Positions 1 to 11,313 of a DNA stretch of 64,000 bases are shown one piece after another. Source of the stretch: Thelonectria olida (Eukaryota > Ascomycota > Sordariomycetes > Hypocreales > Nectriaceae); NCBI GenBank assembly GCA_020736575.1, contig JAGPYM010000079.1:1-64000 (forward strand). The letters are read 5' to 3'. The notes beneath the pieces are model-generated. The model made no database searches, was not told where the DNA came from, and saw only the letters and a list, made by a program, of their open reading frames with translations. The position numbers and the translations under genes are program-made. How positions within the stretch are numbered: the first letter of the stretch is position 1; each line of letters opens with the position of its first letter.

Positions 1-1
1 T

Positions 2-1675
2 GAAGGCGACCTGAAGCTCACACGCACGATACTGGGGCTTATTCAAAATGGCTGGTCTCGATTCTCCCAAAACCCTGCGGCCAGCGGCATCGCGGCTGAC
101 CACAACGAGACACTCCGGAGTATCGTGACGGGCATTCAATCCAGCCTCGAGGAGTTCCAAACAGAGTTGAGCAAATACAATGTCGGCGCGGCTTTCTCCC
201 GCACTGTTGACAACATTCGATTCTCTCGGCAACTTCAGGACCTGAAACAGCGCCTCGCCCTTCACATGTCGTCGCTACAGCTGGCCGGACAGCAACTCAT
301 ATTGACACAAGGAAGCAATGTGATTCAGACTCTTGAGGTCATACAAGAAGGCCAGATGGAGCAGCGTTGGGAAGATGAACGACAGAGGGGAAGGCAGAAT
401 CAGAACCGAGCTAGGCGTCCGAGGCCGTTAGAATCGGTTGTCTCCGACGATATATCATCAACGGTTTCTTCCCGCGAATTTCTTATTGACAGATGGCGCC
501 GAGAGGTTCCCTCCGGCCTTGACAGTATCTTAGAGCCAGAAAGTCTTTTCCTCGACAACGAACCTCCTCAGCCAGCGATGCTCCCTCAAACAAGGCCAAT
601 GGAGTCAATTCCTCCGGCGCCTCTTCCTCATATCCAACCAGTGGGAGAAGCATATCTCACTGAGGTTCCACCCGGCCCTCCATCCCCTGGGCATCAAGGA
701 GCATACACCCCGTATTGGACGACTACAACGACCGCAACTGCGTCGAATCACCAGCCAGAGAACAGGGCAACAACCCCTAAGTCACCATCTGAGCCCGGAA
801 CAATTCAAATCCCTGACACATTGGGAACAACCGATCCAGCCGCACAAAGTATTTCTCCAAGTGAGAATGAATTGGATGGTGAAGAATTGTTCTTTGGTTT
901 CGCAGTTATTGCCCTTATTTACATGATATTGTTTACGGTCGCGAGTTTGGTGCTGTCAGGATATTTATTCGGCAAAGAAGCTGATGGCTCCTGGGATGCG
1001 CCTCATAGGTAAGGAAACAGTTCATCTCCTAGCCTCTCATCGTCACATTGTTCGCTCAAAGTTCGAGGTCGCTCATCAATTACTATACAGCAATTCAATG
1101 CCTACCTTGATCATCTCCTGCCTGGAGTTGCCGATCATGCTGGTTGTCCTCACGCAGTGTGATCAGTTACGCCGCCGCACAATAGCTGCATTATATGTAG
1201 CGTGCATAGCAGCCCTTGGCTCTGGGATATGGCTAGTTCACGATACGCGGATGAGCTACAAGAAGGCTTGCAACGAAGCAGACGCAGGACGCGACTGTGG
1301 GCAAGCGACGAAGATACGTTTCGCAATTGGATCTATGCAAATACTCATGTAAGTATACTTCGTGATTTGCTTTTCGTTTAGTTCCATTCTCTCTTTCGTT
1401 TCTTTGTCATCTTATTCTCTAGTAACCGGACCAAAATAACCAACTTACTAAATCTGAATGAAGAGGCGCATTTGGTGTATATTCACCCGGCTTACTATTC
1501 GGGCGAAAACCGAAGTCGCCATCCCATGAAGGCCCCACCGATCACGCCTCTACAGGAATGGCATTCCAAGGAGAAGCGGTGGTCTATGCGTGAGGCTCGC
1601 ACTTTGAGAATGGAGAGTTTGCAGAAGGAGGCGTATACGGCAAATAATTCGAAACTGAGCAAGTCATCTCCATAG
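2..1675 (+). CDS. Spliced membrane protein with a fungal STAND/SesA-like N-terminal region (5' partial)
   Basis: The reading frame is already open at the window edge, so the start lies upstream. Proposed exons are <2-1008, 1091-1348 and 1423-1675. Introns 1009-1090 (GTAAGG...ACAG) and 1349-1422 (GTAAGT...CTAG) join the three segments in phase. The first part (about residues 1-110 of the visible protein) is helical and resembles the N-terminal region of fungal NACHT/STAND and SesA-type proteins, for example RFSRQLQDLKQRLALHMSSL. A long Pro/Ser/Thr-rich linker follows, then three hydrophobic segments: near 890-975 at the end of exon 1, and near 1100-1150 and 1180-1230 in exon 2. The last exon is basic and polar. 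I infer a membrane-anchored protein with an N-terminal signalling-type helical domain; there is no NACHT in the visible part. The family match is moderate, while the splicing phase is strong evidence for an expressed gene. Confidence 0.62.
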
Positions 1676-2073
1676 TTAATCAACTCGGTGATGGTGGCTG
1701 GATCTTTTGCTCAGTACGGGTGGCTCTGACAGTGTCGTTATATCTACTAGGCGGAGGGCTATTAAGATCTATTCAGTTAAATTTTGGGCGATAGACATTT
1801 AATGGTGTTGGTTAGGTATCTTAGCTAGAGATAGTCAGAGACAACAGCGGATTGATCACCATAAAGAATGCCCACGAGGCATCCCTGGAGCCCGGACGTC
1901 AGTTTCAACCTAAATAGAGTCAAGTCTCTAGAGAGTCCTCCTCTTTGTCCTTTATCTAGGCGCCCCTTCCTGCTCTCAATGAAGCCCCATCTGCACACAC
2001 GACCGTCCTTTCGCCCACTACTTCAGCCTGCATATCGACAGCCCTTTCATTCTCAATCCGCGAGATTATAAAG
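1676..2073. other. Intergenic, nothing recognised
   Basis: About 400 bases of mixed composition between the first gene and the debris that follows. A short open frame from 1868 has no recognisable domain, and its composition does not look like protein. Confidence 0.5.
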
Positions 2074-2507
2074 ATGGAACCAAAGACGGAGTGGAATTTG
2101 GATGATCTCCAACAGAAGGCTAGCAAACCGACCAACCCTGCACCGACATGGAGTCTTAAGGGCAAAACTGACTAGGGGGTATAGCTCATCACTCCAAAAG
2201 AGTACATTGCGACGTTGCCAAGACACTCGATAAGGTTGTAGAAAGTGAGATTGATGCCACCTTTGGTTTGCTTATAGGGTAGTGGTTGAGGTGCACCGTC
2301 ACCAGTGCCGCGAGGGCCGCATGATCTGTAGTGATATCGCCAATCTCTACAATCAGGTTTGGGATGACAATATGCGGAGGATCCTCGAGGCCGTGGGAAC
2401 AATGAAGTATGGCAAGTTCTGCTCCCTAAGAACTTCTTTCCCTTGGATACCTCTCTAGATAAATCATGCGCTGAAGGAATCCTCGAAGCTACCCACAATG
2501 CTTACTG
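2074..2507 (+). pseudogene. Decayed coding remnant of unknown family, four frame segments
   Basis: Protein-like segments follow each other on the plus strand but change frame. They are an ATG-initiated piece at 2074-2172 (begins MEPKTEWNLDDLQQKA), a piece at 2175-2279 (contains HCDVAKTLDKVVESEID), a piece at 2279-2420 (contains CSDIANLYNQVWDDNMRR) and a final piece ending at the TGA near 2507 (contains LLPKNFFPLDTSLDKS). The middle change could be an intron with a 3' end near 2277 (CTTATAG), but the others look like indels. I do not recognise the family. The fragment meets the truncated minus-strand alcohol dehydrogenase almost end to end, which suggests a rearrangement. The coding character is inferred from amino-acid composition only. 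Confidence 0.35.
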
Positions 2508-2539
2508 AAGTCTTACACGCGAGATGGTCCCTGGAGGAA

Positions 2540-2788
2540 CTAGACGGTGGAGATTTGGGTGACTTCAGATCCCACGGCTTCGGCGACGCCTACTATCTCG
2601 TGCCCCAGAGCTATCGGTGCACCGTTGCTGGCGTACATGGCGTCGGCATTGCAGACGCCTGAGTCAGTGATTCGAATGAGGACATCTCGAGGTCCCAACG
2701 GTCGAACGCGGGTGTTTATATCGATCATTGCACCGTCTTTGGACCTATAGACGGTGTAATACCGGCCTGTGAGATCGTTTCTGAGCAT
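2540..2788 (-). pseudogene. 5' fragment of a zinc-type alcohol dehydrogenase (MDR family)
   Basis: From the ATG at 2788, 82 residues match the N-terminal GroES-like part of medium-chain zinc alcohol dehydrogenases. It has an early beta strand region (RPLGPRDVLIRITDSGVCNAD), then the GHE signature in APIALGHEIVGVAEAVGS, where the zinc-ligand region and the usual GxGxxG approach would follow. The frame stops right after EVTQISTV, where intact enzymes (about 340-380 aa) would continue with the GDRV stretch. The Rossmann NAD-binding half and the rest of the catalytic domain are absent. The family usually oxidises alcohols or reduces aldehydes with NAD(P). This copy cannot be functional. The downstream neighbour is an unrelated plus-strand remnant, so the truncation coincides with a breakpoint. 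Confidence 0.6.
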
Positions 2789-2859
2789 CGTGTGTGATGG
2801 CGGAAAGGAGGGGAGATGTTGGTGTGGTTACGAAATGGTCATGGTGAGGACGAGGATAT

Positions 2860-3320
2860 CTATACCTTACGACCAGTACTGGCATCTGTCATCCCGAATA
2901 GCAATCGGCAACTATGTGGAAATAATAGGCTGTTGTGTTGTCGCCCAAGTTCAATCGCGAGGATTTTGTGTCCGTAGCCAAGAATTCTGAAGTCTTGTCT
3001 TCCACGCTCTCGCGACCTGGACCCTCTCTGAACTTCTGGAAGTCGAACGACACATGGACGCAAATCCGAAACCCCGCAGTCTTTCTCTTCTGATCATTGA
3101 AGAATTCGCTTGCTTGATAAGCCGGGCAGTTGCGGAACGAGTCGCAAACGGAGGAGTCACAGGCGGACAATTCATGTTCCAGCTCGGACACAAACAAATC
3201 GGTGCGTGGGTGGTTCGTTTCGATCGGTACTTGCAAATACTCCAACGGCATCGAGATATCGGGAACCAGACGATCCGAGCGCGTTGATTGAGCCCGGGGG
3301 CACGAGAATCCCTAGGTGAG
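2860..3320 (-). pseudogene. Coding-like remnant, unassigned
   Basis: A 120-codon minus-strand frame (2889-3251) reads like protein in its first half (for example SACDSSVCDSFRNCPAYQA). The region upstream of the alcohol dehydrogenase remnant on the same strand has similar composition in neighbouring frames. No catalytic motif is recognisable and there is no clean start. It may be a broken gene that once lay upstream of the dehydrogenase. Low confidence. Confidence 0.2.
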
Positions 3321-4078
3321 ACTCCTCCTCAATAACAGCTAAGCACCAACGGATGGCTCCTTTAGGAATACATCATGGTCGCTACCCTTACTACCTACCC
3401 ATTAAAATAAAGACGACGTGGATAACTTAAAAAATATCGCAAGCGCTCAAACGGGTAACTTTGCAATTTATTTTAAAAAACCTCCTAGCCACCTTCAAGT
3501 TTTATTTATACCCAAGCCTGCGCCTTTATAATCTAAGAATCTTATATATTTAATACTTTTCCCACTTAATTAAACTAATTACTTGAGTCCTAACTAATTA
3601 AATTAGTAATTATTAGCATTTTTATTCTTTTTAAAATATATAATATTTTTAGTAAAAATAGCTCTAATAGTAAAAAATAAAATAATATAAAATATAAAAA
3701 TAATAAGTAAATTTAATACTATTAAAAATTATAGGATTTTTATATTTTAAAACTAGTTACTAATAGAAATAGTAGCTAATATAAAGTATATCTTAGGGAA
3801 AATATATAGCTACTAGCTAAAATAGAACTTTTTAAATAGTATAATAGTAATTAAAAACTATTAAAAGCTTAAAAATTAAAGGAAAATAGTATTAAAAAGG
3901 GCTATAAAGCGAATTAAGTTAATATTAATAATAAAGTAATTAAATAAAATAAAATTATTAAGTAAGTAATTAGTAAGGCTAATAAGAGCTAGTATTAAAA
4001 AAGCTAAATATTTAATAGTTATAAAAAGACTAATATAGTATTTTCTATTAAAAAAGCTAAATTATATTAGCTAGCTAA

Positions 4079-4098
4079 TTATATATATATATATATAT
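4079..4098. repeat. (TA)n microsatellite
   Basis: About ten uninterrupted TA units inside the AT-rich block. Confidence 0.85.
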
Positions 4099-6469
4099 TA
4101 ATTAAACTATAAAAATATAAGTTCTAATATTTTAAACTAGTAATAATAATAGAAAAAGAGTTAATATAGTTTTATATTTTTAAAATAATTAAAGCTATAA
4201 TTTAATAGAGGGAAGGAAGCTAGTAGTAAGAAAATAACTAATAATTTAAAAAGTTAAAAAGAAAAAGTATATTTAAAAGGGCTAAAAGGTTAAATTAGAT
4301 ATATAATAAAGTTAATTAAATTAATAGGAAAAAATAGGTTAGTTTAGGTAGAAGGAAGAAATAAGGGATGTAAAATTAAAATAATAAAAATTAATTAAAT
4401 TAATTATATTTAAATATATTAATAAAAACATTTGTTTAAAGCTTAGTATAATAGTAATAGTAAGTTATTAATAAAAAGAATAATAATAAAAATAAAAAGG
4501 TTTTTATTACAAGTTTATAAAAATTAAATAGTTTAAGCTTTTTATTAAATTAAATTATATATATTTAAAAGAAAAGTTTAAAGCTTTTAAAAATAAATAA
4601 AAGGCCTTTTTTAAAGTTTTTATTAAACTTTTACTTTAGTTTTTATATATTATTTTAATAATTTTAACTTATTTTCTTTTAATTATTTAATTTATTTATT
4701 TTCTAATTTATTTCTTATTTATAATTATAAATAATTATAAATAAAAGCTAATTTTTCTAATAGTATATATTTAAATACTAAGTAAATATTAGTTAAATTT
4801 TAATAGAAAACTAAAATATACTAGTATAATATAAAATAACTATTAATTAACTTATAAAATAAGTAATAATTAATTATTTTTTAATTATATAAAATTTAGT
4901 AAATTTAAAATTTAATAAAAATACTAATTTTAAATATATAACTTTAATTATTATTTATAATATTTTATATTTTTTATAGCTAGCTTTATTTTATATTATT
5001 TATTAAGGGAAAACTTTTAACTTTAAAATATATATAAAATTAAATACCCTTATAAGCAATTAGCTATAGCGCGTAACTATATAATTATTTAATTAATAGT
5101 TAATATAATTTGCTTTAGCTTTTAAACTAGTTTTAAACTCTTATAATAATAAATTTACTAATTATATTTAATTATTTTATATACTAATATAATATAAACT
5201 AATTAGAAAGCCCTTTTTAATATAGCTTAAAAGTATTATAAAATTTACTTATATTTAACTAGCTACTAGCTACTAGAATTAAACTAATTATAGTTTTATT
5301 TTTAATTTAAGTTTCTAATTTAAAAAGTTTAATTTAATTATAACTAGAAATATACTATTATACCTTAAGTTAAAATAATTTTAAATATATATTTATTCTT
5401 TTTTTAACTTTTAATATTTATAAATATATATTATATTTTATTATAATTTTAAATTTTAATAGTTATTAAATAATATAAAAAGTATATATAAACTCATAAA
5501 TTAAAATATTATATAAAATATAATAATTATAATAGTTATATTTATATTTATTAATTAAATAAAATAATAAAAAATATATAAAAAGTATAAAAAAAGTATA
5601 AAAAGGTATTAAATATTTTAATAATATAATGTATTTAAATTTTAAATAAAATTAGTTTATAAATAAAATATTTTACTTATTTATTAAACGTTTAAGTTTT
5701 TAATTACTAGTTTTATAAAATAATTATTATTAAATATAAAATTAAAGTATATTTTTAAATACTATTTTATAAGCTATTTAAAGCTTAAATTAAGCTAGTA
5801 TTATAATAGGCAGTTATATTTAATATTATTTATATATAAAATAAAATTAAAAATATACTATTTTTATTTAATAATAATATACTAATTAAAGCGTATAAAA
5901 AGCTAAAAATAAAAGAGTTTTAATATATTTTATATTAAAAAGAATTTAATATTATTTTAAAAAGGTTTATAAATACATTTAAAAGCTTAAAACTAGCTAC
6001 TAATTAATAATTTAAATTAAAAAAAAGTAAGTAAATATATTATAAAAATATAATATTTTCTATTAATAGTTTTTATTAAAAGATCTTATAATAAATATTT
6101 AAAATTATAAAAGATTAAAGTTTTAATAGTTAAAAAGTTAAAATAAAAAGTAAAAAAGAGTATATAATAAGCTTTAAAAGTATTTTAATTAAAAGTAAAA
6201 TATATTTAAAAATAAAAGGCTAAAAATATTAAAAGTATAATAATTTTACTTTTTTAAATATATAGTTTTACTAGCTAAAAGTAGTGGCCTATTTAAAAGA
6301 TTTTAATAAAAAAAGGAAGTTTATATAAAGTATAATTTTACTTAAATATACTATTAATTTTAAAAATTTAAAAGGTAATAATATTAAGTTTTAATATATA
6401 TATTTTACTATTAAGTATTTTATTTATTATATAATAGTTATTATAAAGCTAAATATTATTTTATTATTG

Positions 6470-6800
6470 TTAAAAAAGCTAATAATTTAAATATATAATA
6501 GAAATTAATATAAGTTTAACTTTAGCTTTATATTTATTATAATAAGCTTTTTAATAGGGCTTATAATTAGTTTTAAAATAAAGGTTTCTATTAAAAAAAT
6601 CTTATTTAAAAAACCTTATTTTAAGCTTTTAATATAAAAGTACTTATTACTTTTATTTAATTTTAATTTATATAATTTAACTAATAATATAATATATAAT
6701 AGCTAAAATATTTAAGTTTTTATTAATTAAATATAATATAATTTAATTAAATAATAAAAGTTATATAATTATTTATTATATATTAAAATATATAAATTTC
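6470..6800 (+). repeat. RIP-degraded repeat family A, direct copy
   Basis: By eye this segment aligns along most of its length with 55180-55510 in the same orientation. Both share runs such as TTATTATAATAAGCTTTTTA, a following TAGGGCTTATAATTAG and then AAGCTTTTAATATAAAAGTA. Inverted copies lie at 8200-8570. Divergence is mostly C/T and G/A, as RIP would give. Confidence 0.7.
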
Positions 6801-7679
6801 CTTAAATATATTTAGCTAATAAAAGATTTTATATTAGTATTTATAGCTATTTTAATAAAGAAAAGAAACTCTAATTAGTTTTTTAAATATTTTATATTAT
6901 AAAATTAATAAATAGTATAATATAATATAAGTAGAATTATCTTACTACTAAAATATAAAAGAATTTAAATAAAAAAGAAAATAAAAAGAAAATACTAATT
7001 TATTAAAATTAATTAATATAAAAACTAAATTCCTTTTATTAAGCTATTTATAAAAAGATTTAATTAAATAATTAAATAAGCTTTAATTAATATTTAAATT
7101 AAAAAAAAAAAAAAAAAAGAAAAAGAGTAAAAAATAAAAAAGCTAAAAGTATTATAATACTTAATAGTATTTTAATAGTATTTTTAATAAATTAGTAAGT
7201 AAACTTTTAATAAAATAAAAATTTTTTATTTAAACTAATTTTTTAAATTATTTTTAATTAATATTAATAAAAAAAAGGGAAAAAGAGAAAAGTTTAAAAA
7301 AAAAAATATAAAAAAAAAAAAAGAAAATTTAAAATATTAATTTTAAATACTTATAATATAAAACTTAATAGATTTTTATATAATTTAAACTATTAAATTA
7401 TTATTTACTAATAATATTAAATATATTTAATTTTTAAAAAAGCTAATTATAAGAGCTATTTATAAGCTAAGCTATATTAAATAAGAAATAATAAGTTAAA
7501 ATTAATAATAAAACTATTTTTTAATTATAACTTATATTTTATTAAAAAATAATAATAATAAAAGGCTAATAATAGTAAGTTTTACTAATAAATTCAAAGT
7601 TTTATTAATTATAATAGTTACTAGTATTTTTATAAAAGTTATAATTATAATATATAATAGTTTTTTAAAAAATATATAA

Positions 7680-8150
7680 TTATATATTTTTACAATTAGT
7701 AATTTTTATTATCATATAAACTTTTAATATATTTTACTACCTAGTTGCTTTACTCTATTTCTATTAGTTTAAATGCCCTTAAACCCATTTTAACCTTTTT
7801 TAAACTTTCCTTTTTTATTTAACCTTTTTAGCCCCCCTACTTTTTTAACCCTTATATCTATTTAACCCACTTTTTATTTTCAAATTTTCCTTCCCTTTTA
7901 AGTAACTATTTGGATTATTACTACTATATATAGCAGCTCCTAGAGCTACAGCTTATAAGTATCTAATTAGATTATTTTAATAAATTCCTTATTATTATTA
8001 TTAAAATAGTTTTTTCTTTCCCTTTTAAAAAGTTATATAAGATTTTTAACTTTCTATTTAAAGAAGTTATAATAGTATTAATATATATTAGGTCTTTTAA
8101 TAAGAATCTTATAGCTTAAAATAATTAGGTTAATCTTTTAATTAATACTT
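7680..8150 (-). repeat. RIP-degraded repeat family B, inverted copy
   Basis: The reverse complement matches 55990-56490 and 56520-56990. The diagnostic part is a C-rich island here (TTTAGCCCCCCTACTTTTTT, near 7826-7845), which appears as a G-rich island near 56330 and 56820. Around it, the flanking purine tracts keep the same order. Confidence 0.7.
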
Positions 8151-8199
8151 AGTAGTATAGATATATTAAGTAGTATAAGAATGCTTAAAAGTTATAACT

Positions 8200-8570
8200 C
8201 TTTTAAATGCCTATTAAGGTCTCTTATTAGCTTAATATACTTAAGGAAATCTATATATTCTAATATATAATAAGTAGTTATATAGCTTCTATTATTTAAT
8301 TAGATTATATTATATTTAATTAATAAGAAGTTAGGCATTTTAGCTATTATATGTTATATTATTAGTTAAGTTATATAAACTAGAGTTAAATAAAGAGGTA
8401 CTTTTATATTAGAGGTTTAAAATAAGGTTCTTTAAATAAGGTTTATTTAATAGGAACTTTTATTTTAAAATTAATTATAAGCCCTATTAAGAAGCTTATT
8501 ATAATAGATATAAGGCTAGGGTTTAGCTTATATTAACCTCTAATATATGCTTAAATTATTAGCTTGTTTA
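8200..8570 (-). repeat. RIP-degraded repeat family A, inverted copy
   Basis: This is the reverse complement of 6470-6800 and 55150-55515. It keeps the landmarks of that family, for example TACTTTTATATTAGAGGTTT and GAAGCTTATTATAATAGATA. Confidence 0.7.
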
Positions 8571-8859
8571 ATAATAATAATAATATAACTATATATTAAT
8601 ATATTACTTAACTTGTTTTTATACTTTCTTTGTATTTAAAATTATTTTCTTATATATTTAATTTTTTAATTAAAATATAATAGTTTATAAAAATTAAATA
8701 ATTTTTTATATTACTTTTAATAGTATATTTATATTAGTTAATATAAAAATATTAAAAAGTTATAATTATTTAAAATGCTTTTTAAACTTTTTAATTAAAT
8801 ATATATATTTAAAAACATTTATATAATTAAATTAATATTAAATTATTATATTAATATTA

Positions 8860-9150
8860 TCTTTTTAACTTATAATTTATTTAATTAATAGAAGTTAATT
8901 ATATTAAATTATATATTATATAATTAGTTAAATTATATAAACTAGAGTTTAAAAATATAGTACTTTTATATTAAAAGTTTAAAATAAGGTTTTTTAAATA
9001 CGAGTTATTAAATAAGGATTTTTACTTAAAAGCTAATTATAAACTTTATAAAAAAGCTTATTATAATAAATATAAAGCTAGGTTTTACTTATATTAACTT
9101 TTATTATATATTAATACTAGGCTTATTTTAATAAATAATATATATTTATT
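8860..9150 (-). repeat. RIP-degraded repeat family A, second inverted copy
   Basis: A more diverged reverse-complement copy of the same family. It corresponds best to 55590-55870, sharing the terminal ACTAGGCTTATTTT / AAAATAAGCCTAGT landmark. Confidence 0.65.
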
Positions 9151-9650
9151 ATTACTATTATATTTTTTTTAAATCTTATTTTTATATTTAATATTTACTT
9201 TTTTTTATTTCTTTTTTTCTTTTTCTTTTTTTAATTATATTTTACTAATATAAAAGTTAATATTTATTATATAATTTACCTATTTTACCCACTTGCTTAC
9301 TTATCATTGCTACTTACTTTATATTTCTTTCTTTTCTTACCTATTATAAGCTTCTAAATAGCTTTATATACTATTTTACTATTAATTTTAATAACTTTAA
9401 AATAAAAAACACTTTAATTTAATAGTTAAAATAATCCCTCTAACTAAGGGACAGACCTAGATTTAACTCTTAACAGCGTTTAATTAGCTTTAAAAGGCTT
9501 TTTTTTACTATTATAATACTATTACTTTTATTTACCCTAGACCTCTATAGCGCTAGTAGTTCTTATTTTTATATTTTACTATTTTCTTTTTCTCTTTTAA
9601 CCTCGCCTCCCTTCCAATCCTATTACTAAGTCTAACTTATATAATTATCT

Positions 9651-10349
9651 TATCTTATTATATTATCCTTTCTACTCAAGCTCGCCTAGCAATATCGCCG
9701 CCACGCGGTTCGCCTCTGCGCATTGACTACCCCCCCAAGAGTAGAAGACAGACTGAGCTATATCATATCTGAAAACTCCCGTTGAAGTGCTTCTTAAACC
9801 ACCTGTCACGCCCTGGCCGGCTATAGGCCCCGAAGCAGAGAGGCATAACCATATCTCTATACTGGCACACCTCCCCACCCTCGCCGTACTCGGGGTCTGC
9901 TGCCCGGCAGATGTCCTATGGCTGATAGTAGGTCCAACATAGCAGGGCCAGGGAGTGACAGGGGACAGGGGCTAGGGTACGCTTTTCGGGCAAAGAAGGT
10001 CGGTCTCTATAGATAGTAGTCGTAAAGTGGGAGACTATATGGAAGTGGATGATGCCGACGAGAAACCTCTTTCCCTACATGGCATGGCGAAAGTCGAGGG
10101 GGGTCTTGAAGCCAAGCTTGCTATCATACGAGACCTTGTCCTGGTGGCCAGACCCACGCCTTGCTAGCGCCACTAAATTTCCCACCTAAACTTCATCGTC
10201 CGTTACCAGCCGTCGCAAACAGCGAATTTTGGGGATCAGTTATATCGGATTGTCCTAGCACTAAGTGTAATGCCCTAGCTACATGTCAAACAAACTATAA
10301 GCTTCAGGACCCAGCCCGGATTGACGCGGGAAAACGTCTCTCTCATCAC
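9651..10349. other. Boundary region, GC-normal, no supported gene
   Basis: Composition returns abruptly to normal. The minus strand between 9672 and about 10140 has short protein-like stretches (for example YDSKLGFKTPLDFRHA near 10090-10120) interrupted by stops, so this could be the end of a transposon or another broken gene. I cannot assign it. Confidence 0.35.
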
Positions 10350-11313
10350 CTAGGCCTCGGTGACGTTAGGTCGGGTGCTCCATTCATTGCTGCCCACAAT
10401 GTTATAGATAACATCCGCAAAGATGTCATCGTTACTTTCTTGGTAGTAGACCTTGACTGCAAACGCACCCGGCTTAACCTGGAACACGTTCGCGGTCAGA
10501 CCGCTTCCCTCAGCAATACGGTAGTTCTTATTGTTGAACTTCTCTCCATGCTTCCATTTCCCCTTGACTCCGCCAGCACGCTGTAGCTCGCGGAGGAACT
10601 TGCCGTCCCTCGAGACGTAGTAAAGTCGCACCTGTGAGTCTCGAATTTAGCAAACGTATGTCGCATAGGCGAGGATATGGTTTCTACCTGCGCCTCGCCG
10701 TTGCAGTAAGACTGGAGCGAAAATGCGACGGCAGCAATGACGGGCAGCCTTTCGTTGACCTTGATCACGCCGCCGTCAACTTTGAGGGTCTTGAAATCAT
10801 ACTTCTCATTCTCAGTCTCATCGGGAGTTGAACTCTCGTAGAAGCACAAGTTATAGTCCTTGTCAACTTGAAAGAGAATGGTGTTGGCCTCGGGGGTCGC
10901 AATAGCTACAAGGTGCTAAGATTTAAGTCGTCAGCGCATGTGTAGAATTACTTTATGAGGTAAGTGATAGAAAGTACCTGGGTGTGGGAAAGTGCAGACA
11001 TTGCGGACGAGGGCTGGAGGAATGGAGAGATTGATTGTTGTGTGAGGTGATGTTTTTGTTTGAGATGATCTTGCGCTGAATGTAAGAGTCCCTGGACGGG
11101 CTCGCCTAGCTTCTTTATAGTTTTCTTGACCTCCTCCTTCACTTCCTTCTTGTTCCCCTCAACCTTGGCATGTGGGATTTGCTGGGCGTGAATGCTGAGT
11201 CTGATCACCAGGATGGCCAGAATCAGGCAACTAGTGCAAAGTATGCACACTAGAATGAGGCAAATGAGCAGAAGAAGCGGGACGAGGTCAGGCTCTGGGC
11301 TTAAAACGTGCAT
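10350..11313 (-). CDS. Membrane-anchored fucose-specific-lectin-like protein
   Basis: Three exons, 11313-10978, 10915-10688 and 10631-10350, join in phase across introns of 62 and 56 bp (GTACTT...TTAG and GTAGAA...CACAG) to give 281 residues. The ATG at 11313 has an A-rich context and no in-phase rival. Residues about 10-42 form one long hydrophobic helix, followed by a Lys/Glu-rich stretch (KEVKEEVKKTIKKL). From about residue 112 the protein reads like fungal fucose-lectin blades: a strand ending FQVDKDYNLCFYES, then VRLYYVSRDGKFLRE and VKVYYQESNDDIF, matching the family pattern of RVYYQ followed by Gly, Ile/Leu and Trp-Gly. Typical members have six blades in about 310 aa; here only two to three are visible, so binding may need oligomers or may be lost. 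I infer a type II membrane orientation with an exposed sugar-binding domain. Confidence 0.7.

Larger units (their letters stand above)
3400..9650. repeat. Left RIP-degraded AT-rich block
   Basis: About 6.2 kb of extremely AT-rich DNA with no open frames. TpA is abundant and CpA, TpG and CpG are nearly absent, which is what repeat-induced point mutation leaves behind in ascomycete repeats. It contains a (TA)n run near 4079-4098, a poly-A tract near 7096-7113 and several copies of repeat families that recur in the right-hand block. The original element cannot be read in most of it; purine-rich and pyrimidine-rich stretches hint at former coding sequence. The right border near 9650 changes abruptly to ordinary composition. 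It is probably heterochromatic; that is inference from the family of such blocks. Confidence 0.85.

Noticed and set aside
10161..10586. 141-codon plus-strand frame
   Set aside because: Antisense to the lectin-like gene, whose splice-linked minus-strand exons explain the region.
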